Part shown: one piece after another, positions 31,808 through 41,083 of the stretch | How the letters are laid out: each line of letters starts with the position of its first letter | How positions within the stretch are numbered: the first letter of the stretch is position 1 | Source of the DNA: Parvularculaceae bacterium | GTDB lineage: Bacteria; Pseudomonadota; Alphaproteobacteria; Caulobacterales; Parvularculaceae | Reading direction: 5' to 3' | DNA length: 64,000 nucleotides | NCBI GenBank assembly: GCA_028280115.1 | Contig: JANQMJ010000006.1 | Coordinates: forward strand, 37,790 to 101,789 | Translations under genes and position numbers: made by a program | Notes under the pieces: model-generated | Seen by the model: only the letters and a program-made list of their open reading frames with translations | Databases searched by the model: none | Told to the model about the DNA's origin: nothing

Positions 31808-34510
31808 GTGGCGAACGCGCAAGCAAAGAAAATGACGCCGAAAAAAAGGCGCGCGCGCAAAGCCCGCGTCCCCGAAGCGGCCGACAAGACGGTCAAGAAA
31901 CCGGCCCCCCGGCCGCCGACGCCCGATGAAATCGTCGCCATGCTCGACGCGGCCGCCGAAAAGCATGAGCATGAACATCCTCCCGCCAAGCGGTCAAACC
32001 CATGGCACGCCGTATCGTTCTGGGGCTTGTGGGCGAGCATTTTCGCCGGGCTCGCGGCCGTCGCCTATGTCGTTCTTTCCGCCCGGTCCGCCAGCTTTCC
32101 GGCGCTGGCGCTGGCCGGCGTTTTCGCCCTGGGCGTTGCGCTCTTTCTCGCGGCCGCGGCGACGAAACTGTTTTCGCCTTTGCTGCTCGCCGGGGCCATG
32201 CTGCGCCGCGCCGCCGGAAAGCCGGCGGGAGAGGCCGCCGAACTCGCCAGCGCGGAAATCCTGAGCGCCCTGGGGCTTGCGGAGGGCGTTCTCGACGCCG
32301 ACCAGGACGCCCGGCTCGTGGCCCGGCGCGACGGCGTGGTGACCTATGCCAACCGAGCCTATTTCGAACTCGCCAAGGAAGCCGGCGTGATGGGGCCGGC
32401 GGGTCTGCCGCCGCGCATCGACCGGCTTTTCGCCCAGCAGGGCGCAGAGGCGACAAAAGTCTTCCGCCTTTGTCGGGCGGCCAAGGGTGGAGAGCCCGCC
32501 GAGGAAACGATTTATCAGGTGATGGGCCTTGCCGGCGGCGGCCGTCGCCGACGGTTCGAGGTCAGCGTGCGGCCGATCCCCGGCTCCGACGAATATGTCG
32601 CCTGGCGGTTGCGCGACCTGCCGATCGAAGAGGAAGAACACGATGCGCTGGCGGCTGCTTATGCGGACTTTCCGCGCGCTGTCTTTGCGCTTGAAAAATC
32701 GGGCCAGATCGCCTGGGCGAACGCGGCCATGCGGGACCGGCTCGGTGCCGAACGGGGCGGTCTGCGCCATATTGACGACGTCATCCTCGGCGAAACCGGC
32801 GATATCGTGCGCGCTTTGTGGCGGCTCGATCGCGCGCCGCAGACGGCACTGGCGCGCCGGCGGGGCGCCGACCCCATCGAAGCGACCATGACCGCCTTTC
32901 GCCGCGGCGGCGTTGGCGAGGGCTTTGCCTGCGTAGAGCTTTGCGTTGACGAGACCGAGGAGGAGGCCGAGGAAATCTCGCTTTCCGGCGATATTTCCGA
33001 ATCGCCTTTCGGGATCGCGATTATCGAGGGCGAACTCAACCGCGATGGTCGCATTGTCGAAGCGAACAAGGCGTTCACCGACGTATTCGGCGCGATCAAG
33101 AAAAACGCCCCGCTCGCCAAGCGGTTGAGCGCCGAAACGCTCGACGAACTCGCCGCTGAGATTAAGCAAAAGGCCAAAGCCAGCGCCGCGCCGAAACCGG
33201 TGGAAACTGCTATGGGCGCCGGCTCCGAAATGCGCAATTTCGCCATCTATGCGCGCCCGGTGCGCCGCCGCCGGGGCGCCTACGGGATACGCAAGACCAT
33301 TTTATATACGGTCGACATTACCGACCGGAAGCGGATGGAAGAGGACTACGCCCAGGATCAAAAGCTGCGTGGGATCGGCGAACTTGCGAGCAAGGTCGCC
33401 CATGACTTCAATAATTATCTCCAGGTTGTGCTCGGCCATTGCGAACGGCTGATGCTCAAACACCCGGCTGGCGATCCGGCCTATCACGAACTGGTGCAGA
33501 TCCGCGAAAACGCACAGCGCGCCGCCAATACGACCAAGCAGCTGCTCGCCTTTTCGCGCAAGCAGACGCTCAAGAAGGAAGTCGTCTCGATCACCGAAAT
33601 TTTGCGCGACTTTTCGCGGTTCCTGACCCGCGCCATCGGCGAGAAAGTGCGGCTGGAACTGATCAACGGACGCGGCCTGCCGTCGATCAAGGTCGACCGG
33701 TTTCAGGTGGAGACCGCGATCATGAATCTCGCCGTCAATGCGCGCGACGCGATGGCGCCGGGCGGCGGCGCGCTGACGATCCGCACGCAAGCCATCGACG
33801 CCGAGGCGGCGGCCGCGCTCAACGTGCCCGGCATTGAAGAGCAGGACTACGTTCTGATCGAAGTCTGCGATACGGGTCCCGGCGTGGCGCCCGACATAGC
33901 CGACAAGATTTTCGATCCGTTTTTCACCACCAAGGGCGAAGGAAAAGGCACGGGGCTCGGCCTTTCTACGGTCTACGGCATCATCCGGCAGATGGACGGC
34001 GCCATCGCGCTGAAAAGCAGTCCGGGCGAGGGGGCGGCCTTCCAGATCTACCTGCCCGCCTATCTTGAAGAGCCGGCGGAGGAAACTGTCGCCGCGCCCG
34101 CCCCCGACGAACAGCGCGACCTTACCGGGGTCGGCCGCATCCTCATTGTCGAAGACGAGGATTCGGTCAGGACATTCGTCGTCGCCGCGCTCAACGATTG
34201 CGGCTATGAAGTCACCGCGGCCGAAGACGGCGAGGACGCGCTCGAGATCCTCGAAGAGGAAGGCGCGGACTTCGATCTTGTCATTTCCGACGTGATGATG
34301 AACGTGCTCGACGGTCCGTCCTTCGTCATGAAGGCGCGCGAACAGTTCGGGCTTCAATCGGAAATCATCTTCATGTCGGCCTATGCGGAATCGGCCGTGC
34401 GCGAGCAGCTCGATATGATCGAAGGGGCGGGTTACATTCAAAAGCCCTTCACGCTGAAGGGGCTGGCGGCGCAGGTGAAAGAAACGCTTTATCCGTTGGC
34501 GGAACAATAG
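31808..34510 (+). CDS. cckA: CckA-type hybrid histidine kinase
   Basis: CckA controls the CtrA phosphorelay. The 900-residue protein has a Lys/Pro-rich N-terminus, two membrane helices (about residues 68-130), two PAS-like regions, the dimerisation helix with His532 in VAHDFNNYLQVVLGH, the ATPase domain with GLS ATP-lid (GTGLGLSTVYGI), and a receiver from about residue 777 with phosphoacceptor Asp828 (LVISDVMMNVLDG). Order and length match Caulobacter CckA. The H-box HDFNN is the CckA form. It lies directly after flhB, an unusual but sensible position because CtrA sites precede the flagellar operons. Confidence 0.9.
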   Translation: MANAQAKKMTPKKRRARKARVPEAADKTVKKPAPRPPTPDEIVAMLDAAAEKHEHEHPPAKRSNPWHAVSFWGLWASIFAGLAAVAYVVLSARSASFPALALAGVFALGVALFLAAAATKLFSPLLLAGAMLRRAAGKPAGEAAELASAEILSALGLAEGVLDADQDARLVARRDGVVTYANRAYFELAKEAGVMGPAGLPPRIDRLFAQQGAEATKVFRLCRAAKGGEPAEETIYQVMGLAGGGRRRRFEVSVRPIPGSDEYVAWRLRDLPIEEEEHDALAAAYADFPRAVFALEKSGQIAWANAAMRDRLGAERGGLRHIDDVILGETGDIVRALWRLDRAPQTALARRRGADPIEATMTAFRRGGVGEGFACVELCVDETEEEAEEISLSGDISESPFGIAIIEGELNRDGRIVEANKAFTDVFGAIKKNAPLAKRLSAETLDELAAEIKQKAKASAAPKPVETAMGAGSEMRNFAIYARPVRRRRGAYGIRKTILYTVDITDRKRMEEDYAQDQKLRGIGELASKVAHDFNNYLQVVLGHCERLMLKHPAGDPAYHELVQIRENAQRAANTTKQLLAFSRKQTLKKEVVSITEILRDFSRFLTRAIGEKVRLELINGRGLPSIKVDRFQVETAIMNLAVNARDAMAPGGGALTIRTQAIDAEAAAALNVPGIEEQDYVLIEVCDTGPGVAPDIADKIFDPFFTTKGEGKGTGLGLSTVYGIIRQMDGAIALKSSPGEGAAFQIYLPAYLEEPAEETVAAPAPDEQRDLTGVGRILIVEDEDSVRTFVVAALNDCGYEVTAAEDGEDALEILEEEGADFDLVISDVMMNVLDGPSFVMKAREQFGLQSEIIFMSAYAESAVREQLDMIEGAGYIQKPFTLKGLAAQVKETLYPLAEQ

Positions 34511-34527
34511 CGAGAGCGGCAAGGACC

Positions 34528-35238
34528 ATGCGGCAAGTCGTATTCGATCTGGAAACGACCGGATTTAAACATTCCGAAGGCCACCGAATCGTCGAGATCG
34601 GCGGCGTCGAGCTGGTCAACGGCGCGGTGACCGGGCGGAATTTTCATACTTATGTGAATCCCGAACGCGACATGCCCGAAGCAGCGTTTCAGGTGCACGG
34701 CCTCTCAGCGGAATTCCTCAGCGACAAGCCGCTCTTCGCCGATCAGAGCGCCGCGCCGGCGTTGTTAGAATTTATCGGCGACGCGGAGATGATCGCCCAT
34801 AACGGGCTCGCCTTTGATTTGCCGTTTCTCCAGGCCGAACTTGACGGCGCAGGGTTGCCGGCGCTGGAAAACGCGCTGACGGACACGATGATCATGGCGC
34901 GGCGGAAATTTCCCGGCGCACCGGCGAGCCTGGACGCGCTGTGCGCACGTTTCGGGATCGACATTAATGAGCGCCAGCGCGAAGGTCACGGCGCGCTCTT
35001 GGACTCAAAGCTGCTCGCGGCGGTCTATATCGAACTCACCGGCGGCGCACAGGCGGGTCTTGATTTCGCCCGTCATGACGCTGCAGAAGAGGATCGCGAC
35101 GATGGGCGCCGGGCGCGCAGCGTCGTGCGGTCGCGTCCCCGTCCGCTGGCGCCGCGTTTGACGGACGCCGAGCGCGCCGCCCATGAGGAATTCATTGGCG
35201 ATCTTGGCGAGACCAGCCTGTGGCACCGGCTCGCCTAG
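34528..35238 (+). CDS. dnaQ: DNA polymerase III epsilon subunit (3'-5' exonuclease)
   Basis: Epsilon proofreads in the replicative polymerase. The 236-residue product has all three exonuclease motifs: ExoI FDLETTGF (Asp7, Glu9), ExoII HNGLAFDLPF, and ExoIII HGALLDSKLLA. A DnaE-binding tail follows. It starts 17 bp after cckA. Its TAG overlaps the convergent secB stop at a shared CTAG (35235-35238), so no spacer separates the two genes. Confidence 0.95.
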   Translation: MRQVVFDLETTGFKHSEGHRIVEIGGVELVNGAVTGRNFHTYVNPERDMPEAAFQVHGLSAEFLSDKPLFADQSAAPALLEFIGDAEMIAHNGLAFDLPFLQAELDGAGLPALENALTDTMIMARRKFPGAPASLDALCARFGIDINERQREGHGALLDSKLLAAVYIELTGGAQAGLDFARHDAAEEDRDDGRRARSVVRSRPRPLAPRLTDAERAAHEEFIGDLGETSLWHRLA

Positions 35239-35738
35239 CTGGGCTGGGCTTCGGCGGCGGGGGCCTGCTCTAGCGCGCGTTCTTTATTGGCGATGAAAAT
35301 GCCCATGAAGTCGATCGGCTCCATCATCAGGGGCGGGAAATTGCCGTTGCGCGTCGCGTCGGCGACGATCTGGCGCATGAACGGAAATAAGTAGCGCGGG
35401 CATTCCACAAGCATCGCCATTTCGAGTTGCTCTTTGGGCAGGTTTTTGATCTCGAAAAGCCCCGCATAGGTCGCCTCGACCACGAACAAGGTCTTTTTGT
35501 CGCGATTGGCGGTGGCGGAAACGGACAATTCCACCTCGTACTGATCGTCGGCGATGCCGCGGCCCTGAACATCGACATTCATTTCAATCGCCGGCGAAGC
35601 GCTGTTCTGGAAACTGCCGGGCGCGAGCGGGTTTTCGAAGGAGAGGTCCTTAAGATACTGCGCGCGGACGGCGAAGGACGGACGCATCTGTTCGTCGCCG
35701 CCGGCCGGGCCGCTGTTATTGTTTGGCGTATCTGACAT
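35235..35738 (-). CDS. secB: Protein-export chaperone SecB
   Basis: SecB keeps preproteins unfolded for SecA and the translocon. From the ATG at 35738 the product is 167 residues. It shows PSFAVRAQYLKDLSFENPLAP, EIKNLPKEQLEMAMLVECPRYLFPFMRQIVADATRNGNFPPLMMEPIDFMGIF, the family core. The acidic N-terminus is normal. The stop overlaps dnaQ's stop. fxsA lies 72 bp upstream on the same strand. Confidence 0.96.
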   Translation of the reverse strand: MSDTPNNNSGPAGGDEQMRPSFAVRAQYLKDLSFENPLAPGSFQNSASPAIEMNVDVQGRGIADDQYEVELSVSATANRDKKTLFVVEATYAGLFEIKNLPKEQLEMAMLVECPRYLFPFMRQIVADATRNGNFPPLMMEPIDFMGIFIANKERALEQAPAAEAQPS

Positions 35739-35810
35739 AACGTCACCGTTTATGGGAAACCGGAAAGCGCGCTCCTTACACGCGGGGTTGCCGGCCTGCA
35801 ACCCGGCGGA

Positions 35811-36209
35811 TCAATACCGGCGGATCGTAATCGTCGCCTCGCCCCGGTCGATCCGCCTGCGGATTTCGCGCAACGCTAGGCGCGCCAACATGCGACGAAT
35901 CGGCGGAACCAGCAGGAGAAAACCCATCGCATCGGTGATAAAGCCTGGGGTCATTAAAAACGGCGCGGCCACCACCAGCAGCGCTCCATCCACGGCGGAA
36001 TCGACCGGCGGCCGGCCTTCGTTAAGATCGCGCCGTGCGGCGTTGATCGCCGCCAGGCCCTGGAGCCTGATGATCCAGCCTCCAAGCAGGGCGGTGGCCA
36101 GGCAGGCCGCAAGCACCGGGGGCGCGCCAAACAGGCCGCCGGCGGTCAAAAGCACGTAAATCTCGGCGATTGGGCCTAATACGAACAAGACTATCAGGAT
36201 TAATGACAT
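35811..36209 (-). CDS. fxsA: FxsA family membrane protein
   Basis: The 132-residue product has about three hydrophobic segments and the motif LFVLGPIAEIYVLLTAGGLFGAPPVLAACLATALLGGWIIRLQG, a match to FxsA, an inner-membrane protein that antagonises phage F exclusion in E. coli. Its cellular role is unclear. It is divergent from the Tim44-like gene and read toward secB. ATG 36209 has no alternative. Confidence 0.88.
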   Translation of the reverse strand: MSLILIVLFVLGPIAEIYVLLTAGGLFGAPPVLAACLATALLGGWIIRLQGLAAINAARRDLNEGRPPVDSAVDGALLVVAAPFLMTPGFITDAMGFLLLVPPIRRMLARLALREIRRRIDRGEATITIRRY

Positions 36210-36294
36210 TAGCGTTGTATTTTTTCTCCGCTCGCGCTCCTATATAGAGGACGAACGTGCAAAATTAAGGTTTTCCGGGCATTTTTGATCTCTT

Positions 36295-36936
36295 ATGGAC
36301 CCAGTTCTGCTTATTCTGATCGGCGTTACGGCCTTTATCGTGTTCCGGCTGATTTCGGTCATGGGCACGCGCACCGGCCACGAGCAGCGCCACGACCTCG
36401 AAGCCCTCAAGCGCAAGACCGCCGCGGTCGAGCGCCGAACTGAGGCAGGCCGCGACGAATCGCCCGCCGAGGCCCCGCCGCAGCCGGTGTCCACCAATGC
36501 CCGGCTTTTGCGCGAGGCCGATCCGCAATTTGATGAAGCGGCGTTTTTGAAGGGCGCCCGCGGGGCCTACGAAATGATCGTCGAAGCGTTTGCGGCCGGC
36601 GATCTGCGCTCCATCCGGGCGTATCTTAACGATTCTGTCTATGATGCTTTCAAGCAGGCGGTGGTTGCGCGTGAGAACGCCCAGCAGACGACGGATCTGA
36701 AATTCGTCGGCATCGATCATGCGGCGATCGTCGGCAGCGATTATGACGACGAGTGGATCACGGCGACGACGGAATTCGCCTCCAATCAAGTGCGCGTCAC
36801 GCGCGACAAGGACGGCAATGTCATTGAGGGCGATCCCAATCGGATCGACCTCGTGAAGGACCGCTGGAGCTTCTCCCGCAAGCGCTCTAGCAGCGATCCC
36901 AACTGGATTCTTGTCGCGACGGGCGACGCGGCCTAG
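36295..36936 (+). CDS. timA: Tim44-like domain protein
   Basis: A 213-residue protein with an N-terminal membrane helix (PVLLILIGVTAFIVFRLISVMG), a charged linker, and the Tim44-like domain (EAAFLKGARGAYEMIVEAFAAGDLRSIRAYLNDSVYDAFKQAV...ILVATGDAA). The eukaryotic relative tethers the mitochondrial import motor; the bacterial function is unresolved but is envelope-associated. It precedes mltA and smr in the same order as in other alphaproteobacteria. Confidence 0.88.
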   Translation: MDPVLLILIGVTAFIVFRLISVMGTRTGHEQRHDLEALKRKTAAVERRTEAGRDESPAEAPPQPVSTNARLLREADPQFDEAAFLKGARGAYEMIVEAFAAGDLRSIRAYLNDSVYDAFKQAVVARENAQQTTDLKFVGIDHAAIVGSDYDDEWITATTEFASNQVRVTRDKDGNVIEGDPNRIDLVKDRWSFSRKRSSSDPNWILVATGDAA

Positions 36937-36971
36937 ATTTTCTCGGCGTTGCAGTAAAAGACGCCGCATCG

Positions 36972-38318
36972 GTGAAAAACCGCGATTTCCGTTTGACGCT
37001 TTTGATCTTCGCGACCGCCGTTCTTGCGGCCATGGCCGCGGCGGTGATCGTGTTCGGCGGGTTTCTGCCGCCCTATTATGAAAAACGATTCGATGCGTCG
37101 GCCTTCGCGCCGCCCGAACTCGTTTACCGGCCGGCGGACTATGCCGAACTCGCCGGCTGGATGCAGGACGATCTGCAGCCGGCCTTTGCGGCCTATCTTA
37201 AATCATGCGCCGTTCTCGCAGAACGCCATCCGGACGCGCCGGCCAATCCCCATGAAAATCTTGGCGACGCCCTGCGCGGGGCGACGCTTGGCGGCGCGGC
37301 GGCGGACTGGCTGGCGCCTTGCCGCGCCGCGGCGGAGATCAACGCTCAAAAAGATGCGGATCCCGCCGGACTGGGCAGCGCGTTGCGCGGCTTTTTCGAG
37401 ACCCACTTTCAGCCGATTGAAATTCTCGCACGACGCTCGCCCTTGCCGGGCGGGCCGGCGCGGCGGCTGCGGCCGCGCATCGACGCCGAAGGAACCTTCA
37501 CGGGCTATTTCGAGCCGGTCTACGCCGCCGCGCGGCAGGCGACGCCGACATTCAGCGCGCCGGTATACCGCCGTCCGACCGATCTCATCGACGTCGATCT
37601 CGGGGTTTTCCGCGACGAATGGGCCGGCGAACGCATCGCCGGGCGGCTCGAGGAAGACCGCCTGGTTCCCTATCCCGACCGCCAATCGATCGACGAGGGC
37701 GCTCTGACTGACATCGCCGAACCGATCGCATGGATGGAGCCGAACGACCTTCTCTTTTTGCAGATTCAAGGGTCGGGACGGCTAAGGTTTGAAAGCGGCG
37801 GCGCGCTTCGGGTCGGCTATGCCGGGCAGAACGGCCATCCCTATACGGCGATCGGCCGCGTCATGGTCGAACGCGGCGTTGCGCCGCCGGAAGAGATTTC
37901 CATGCAGACGATCCGCGCCTGGCTGGCGTCGGCGACGCCCGAAGCTGCGCGGGAATTGCGCCAACAAAACGCATCTTACGTTTTTTTCCAAACGCTCGAC
38001 GCGCTTGATGACGATCTTGGGCCCCTTGGCGCCCAGGGCGCGTCCTTGACGCCGGAACGAAGCCTCGCTGTCGACCGGCGCTACCATACTTTGGGCGCGC
38101 CGGTTTGGGTCGATATCGATCCGGTGGAGGCGCTGGGCCCGGAACCGATACGCCGCTTGATGATCGCGCAGGATACGGGCGGAGCAATTCGCGGTCCGGT
38201 TCGCGGCGACGTCTATTGGGGAACCGGCGCGGCGGCGGGCGAGATCGCCGGCCCCATGAATGTCCGCGGACGGTTTTACGTTTTTCTGCCGCGGCCGCTG
38301 GCGGCGCGGTTGCCGTGA
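36972..38318 (+). CDS. mltA: Membrane-bound lytic murein transglycosylase A
   Basis: MltA cleaves glycan strands of peptidoglycan, leaving 1,6-anhydro-MurNAc. A GTG at 36972 starts a 448-residue protein. The N-terminal helix (TLLIFATAVLAAMAAAVIVFGGFLPP) anchors or exports it. The MltA domain has GTFTGYFEPVYAA, QGSGRL and the C-terminal catalytic block IAQDTGGAIRGPVRGDVYWGTG with its catalytic Asp. There is no lipobox Cys. Its TGA overlaps smr's GTG. Confidence 0.92.
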   Translation: MKNRDFRLTLLIFATAVLAAMAAAVIVFGGFLPPYYEKRFDASAFAPPELVYRPADYAELAGWMQDDLQPAFAAYLKSCAVLAERHPDAPANPHENLGDALRGATLGGAAADWLAPCRAAAEINAQKDADPAGLGSALRGFFETHFQPIEILARRSPLPGGPARRLRPRIDAEGTFTGYFEPVYAAARQATPTFSAPVYRRPTDLIDVDLGVFRDEWAGERIAGRLEEDRLVPYPDRQSIDEGALTDIAEPIAWMEPNDLLFLQIQGSGRLRFESGGALRVGYAGQNGHPYTAIGRVMVERGVAPPEEISMQTIRAWLASATPEAARELRQQNASYVFFQTLDALDDDLGPLGAQGASLTPERSLAVDRRYHTLGAPVWVDIDPVEALGPEPIRRLMIAQDTGGAIRGPVRGDVYWGTGAAAGEIAGPMNVRGRFYVFLPRPLAARLP

Positions 38319-38887
38319 AGCGTCGGGGCCTTTCCGCCGAGGAGCGCGCGTTGTGGCGGCGCGCTATGCGCAATGTCGCTCCGCTTGCAAAAGGCGGTTC
38401 GCCGGACCTATCGGCGCGTCATGGCGGCGATAAAAGCGCCAGTCCTGCGCCATCTTCAGGTCGCGCGCCGCCGTCCGGAATACCCGCGCCCCGGCCGAAC
38501 GCGGCGCGCGCCGCCGATCCGTTCAGTTCCGGCGATCCTCGGCTCGACCGCCGCGCCGGGCGCGGGCGCATTCCCATCGAGGGAACGCTTGACCTGCACG
38601 GCCTGACCCAGGCGGCGGCGCGCCAGACGCTGTTGACCTTTTTGACCAGCGCTCGGGCTGCGGGAAAGCGCTGCGTTCTGGTGATCACGGGCAAGGGCGC
38701 GCCCTATCCGGCGGCTTCATCGCCGGCGCGCGGCGTTTTGCGAACCCGGATGCGTGATTGGCTGCGCGAAGACGCCTTTCGCATCCATGTAGCCCGCGCG
38801 AGCCAGGCGCATCGCCGCCATGGCGGCGCCGGCGCGTTCTATCTGTTTTTGAAATCGCCCCGGGCCCGATACCGCGGAGAGAAGTAG
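38315..38887 (+). CDS. smr: Smr-domain protein
   Basis: From the GTG at 38315 overlapping mltA's stop (GTGA), the product is 190 residues. The C-terminal Smr domain shows GTLDLHGLTQAAARQTLLTFL and VLVITGKGAPYPA, the expected motifs. The N-terminal half is low-complexity, Pro/Arg/Ser-rich and probably disordered. Smr domains nick RNA or DNA in other proteins. Location after mltA is conserved in alphaproteobacteria. Confidence 0.88.
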   Translation: MKRRGLSAEERALWRRAMRNVAPLAKGGSPDLSARHGGDKSASPAPSSGRAPPSGIPAPRPNAARAADPFSSGDPRLDRRAGRGRIPIEGTLDLHGLTQAAARQTLLTFLTSARAAGKRCVLVITGKGAPYPAASSPARGVLRTRMRDWLREDAFRIHVARASQAHRRHGGAGAFYLFLKSPRARYRGEK

Positions 38888-38896
38888 ATCGCCGGC

Positions 38897-40828
38897 TTAT
38901 TGCTTGAGCAGGAAATACCAGAGCAGGAAGGCGATGATCAGCACCGGCGCGACGAAATACGCAAAGCGAATGAACATCGTGTAGCTGAAATCGCCCAGCC
39001 ACGCGACGAGAGCCTCGTTCCACCAGCGACGCGGCCTGTGCCTGGGCAGTTGCGCCAGCGGCGGCATTCCGTATTGGTCCTGTTGCTCTGGATCGGTCGC
39101 GAAAGGCATCGCCGCTAACACCCGCACGCCGCGGTTCTTCCAGCGCTGGAAAGTCTTTTTAAGCGCGCCGTTGACGACCGAACCGCGCAGGCGCCGGCTG
39201 AACATGGCGAACGGTCCGTAGCTGAAATCCTGCGCATCGAATTCGACATCAAGTACAAGCCCCGCCGGCGCCGCGGATTCGCTGTCTTCGTCGACGCGCA
39301 CGACGGAATGCCGAATGCCGAAATTGCGCAAATAGTTCTCGACATCGCCGAGCGAGGCGGCGTCGCCGTCGCGGCGCATGAAAAACATTACGCGCACGCC
39401 GCGCTGGCCGGCGCTTTTGACCGACAAAAGAACCCAGGCGATCGCGCCGGCGATCGCGCCAATCCCGACCGCGCCGGCGGACGAAAGGGACGCCAGCCAG
39501 GAAAGCGATGCCGGGACATTGGCGAACGGCGCGGCGACCCCGCTCAAAAGACCATAGCCGCCGAAAATCAGCATAAGGACGGCGACCGTGCCGAGCGTAA
39601 AGCCTGCAAACTGCATCAGGCCCGCCATGCCTGCGCCGAAAGACCATGTCTTGCGCGCGATCGCGTGCAGGCGCCGGCCCCAATAGGACGTGCGGGCGTC
39701 GGTCGTGCGGTAGGCGTTCTCAAAAAGCGTGTGGTCGAAATTCTGCTCGACCACCATGAAGCGCGTCTTGTTCGGCGGCGCGTCGTCAAAATCATGATCG
39801 ACGATGACATAGTCCGACGAACGCATGGCGACTTCATAAGGCAGCACCATGCCGAACAGCTTGCCGGACTGGGATTCTGCGCTGAGCGTTGAATGAAACC
39901 GCGTATCCCCGGTGGCGGGATCGTAATGCGTGTTGGTCTGCCGCGAGGTGTTCGTCGTGGCCCGCGCAAGCCTTGCCAGCTCCCGGTGCGGTTCGACCAT
40001 CTGCGAGATTTCCTGCACATCGATGCCGATGACGCGCAGCCCGTCAAGCTTGGACTTGCAGCGGCGGGCCGCTTCCGGGCCGGCGTAGACGACATCGATC
40101 CGGTCACGGATCAATTTCTGATCCGCCATGTCGATCGGCAGGCCGGCGCGCGGCATCTCTGCCTGATAATCCGCGCCGGGTTCGTTGCCGCTGCCTGAAT
40201 CGATCGTGCCCCAGGACTTGCGAAAACGGCGTTGCAGCGCGGAAAACCCGGTGCCGGGATGGGCCGACTGAATGATGTCGTAAAGCTGCGATTCATGCAC
40301 CGCCAGGCACATGGTGTCGGTCGCTTCGATCTGCTGTACGCCGCAGCAGGTAAAAAGGCTCGCGACCGCGCGCAGCGATTCATAGTCGTAGCCGGCGTAA
40401 GGATTGTAAAACGGGATAAGCGCGAAATCGGCCGTGTCCTGCCGAACCGCCATCAGCGCCTGTTCTTTTGTCCTCAGCGGCTGGGTAATCTCATAATTAT
40501 AGTCAAAGCCGCTGTTTGAACTGGCTTCGTCGAATTCATCTTCGACGCGGCCGCCGCCCACCGACCATCCGGCGTCGGGCACGGTGCCGCGCGCGCGCGC
40601 GTTGCGAATGAACTTTTCGGCGGCTTTGTAGCCGAACCCCCATTCTTCGCCGGTAAAGGCGATACGCGGCCGCTTCTTGCCGGAAACAAGGGTGCTCTTA
40701 TTGTCGTCGGCGAAGTCGGATTTGCCGCCGCTGCGATTGGCCGGCCTGTCCGAAAAGCGCGGGTCGACGTCTTCAGCGTAATCCAGCATGGAGCGCCGTC
40801 GAATTCGCCTGGATGCGCCGTCAGCCAT
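38897..40828 (-). CDS. Membrane protein with prephenate-dehydratase-like motifs (unrecognised family)
   Basis: A 643-residue protein from ATG 40828 (a TTG at 40843 is possible). A basic, disordered N-terminus leads to RIAFTGEEWGFGYKAAEKF (about residue 55-73), ADFALIPFYNPYAGYDYESLRAV (133-155) and PNKTRFMVVEQN (352-363). Each lines up with PheA blocks: FQGEPGAFSEQA, LPIENSLAG and NTTRF, including the catalytic Thr-Arg-Phe. About 200 residues of unfamiliar sequence interrupt the region before TRF. Two membrane helices (about 400-470), a soluble segment and a final helix (about 617-640) follow. I do not recognise the whole as a named family. A perfect CtrA site lies 38 bp upstream. PheA itself is at 62928. 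Confidence 0.7.
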   Translation of the reverse strand: MADGASRRIRRRSMLDYAEDVDPRFSDRPANRSGGKSDFADDNKSTLVSGKKRPRIAFTGEEWGFGYKAAEKFIRNARARGTVPDAGWSVGGGRVEDEFDEASSNSGFDYNYEITQPLRTKEQALMAVRQDTADFALIPFYNPYAGYDYESLRAVASLFTCCGVQQIEATDTMCLAVHESQLYDIIQSAHPGTGFSALQRRFRKSWGTIDSGSGNEPGADYQAEMPRAGLPIDMADQKLIRDRIDVVYAGPEAARRCKSKLDGLRVIGIDVQEISQMVEPHRELARLARATTNTSRQTNTHYDPATGDTRFHSTLSAESQSGKLFGMVLPYEVAMRSSDYVIVDHDFDDAPPNKTRFMVVEQNFDHTLFENAYRTTDARTSYWGRRLHAIARKTWSFGAGMAGLMQFAGFTLGTVAVLMLIFGGYGLLSGVAAPFANVPASLSWLASLSSAGAVGIGAIAGAIAWVLLSVKSAGQRGVRVMFFMRRDGDAASLGDVENYLRNFGIRHSVVRVDEDSESAAPAGLVLDVEFDAQDFSYGPFAMFSRRLRGSVVNGALKKTFQRWKNRGVRVLAAMPFATDPEQQDQYGMPPLAQLPRHRPRRWWNEALVAWLGDFSYTMFIRFAYFVAPVLIIAFLLWYFLLKQ

Positions 40829-40865
40829 GACTATGCCCCACAATCACTCCCTCTAGCCCGATAGA

Positions 40866-40880
40866 TTAACCTGCTATTAA
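40866..40880. promoter_or_regulatory. Perfect CtrA site (TTAA-N7-TTAA)
   Basis: TTAACCTGCTATTAA matches the full CtrA consensus with the exact 7 bp spacer. It lies 38 bp upstream of the minus-strand gene at 38897-40828, near promoter position. The neighbouring hslU gene runs toward this gap and does not need it. Confidence 0.75.
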
Positions 40881-41083
40881 CGTTCGCGAAAGCCCGGTTT
40901 TGCCCCCGCGAAGGCGGATTGAGCCCCTGCCGGCGGGCCCGCCATGCTGCAGGCGCGAACGGGAAATCCAATGTTTTCAACGCCATGCGCAGTCCGGCGC
41001 GGATCGCCCGCCGGAATTGCAGGAAACGCCTGGCTGCGGGGCCCGTTGCAGAATTGTTTCAATGACAAAACAATATAGGCGAA

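Noticed and set aside
31994..34522. Minus-strand open frames opposite cckA
   Set aside because: Antisense shadows of a well-supported hybrid kinase; no domain or ribosome site.
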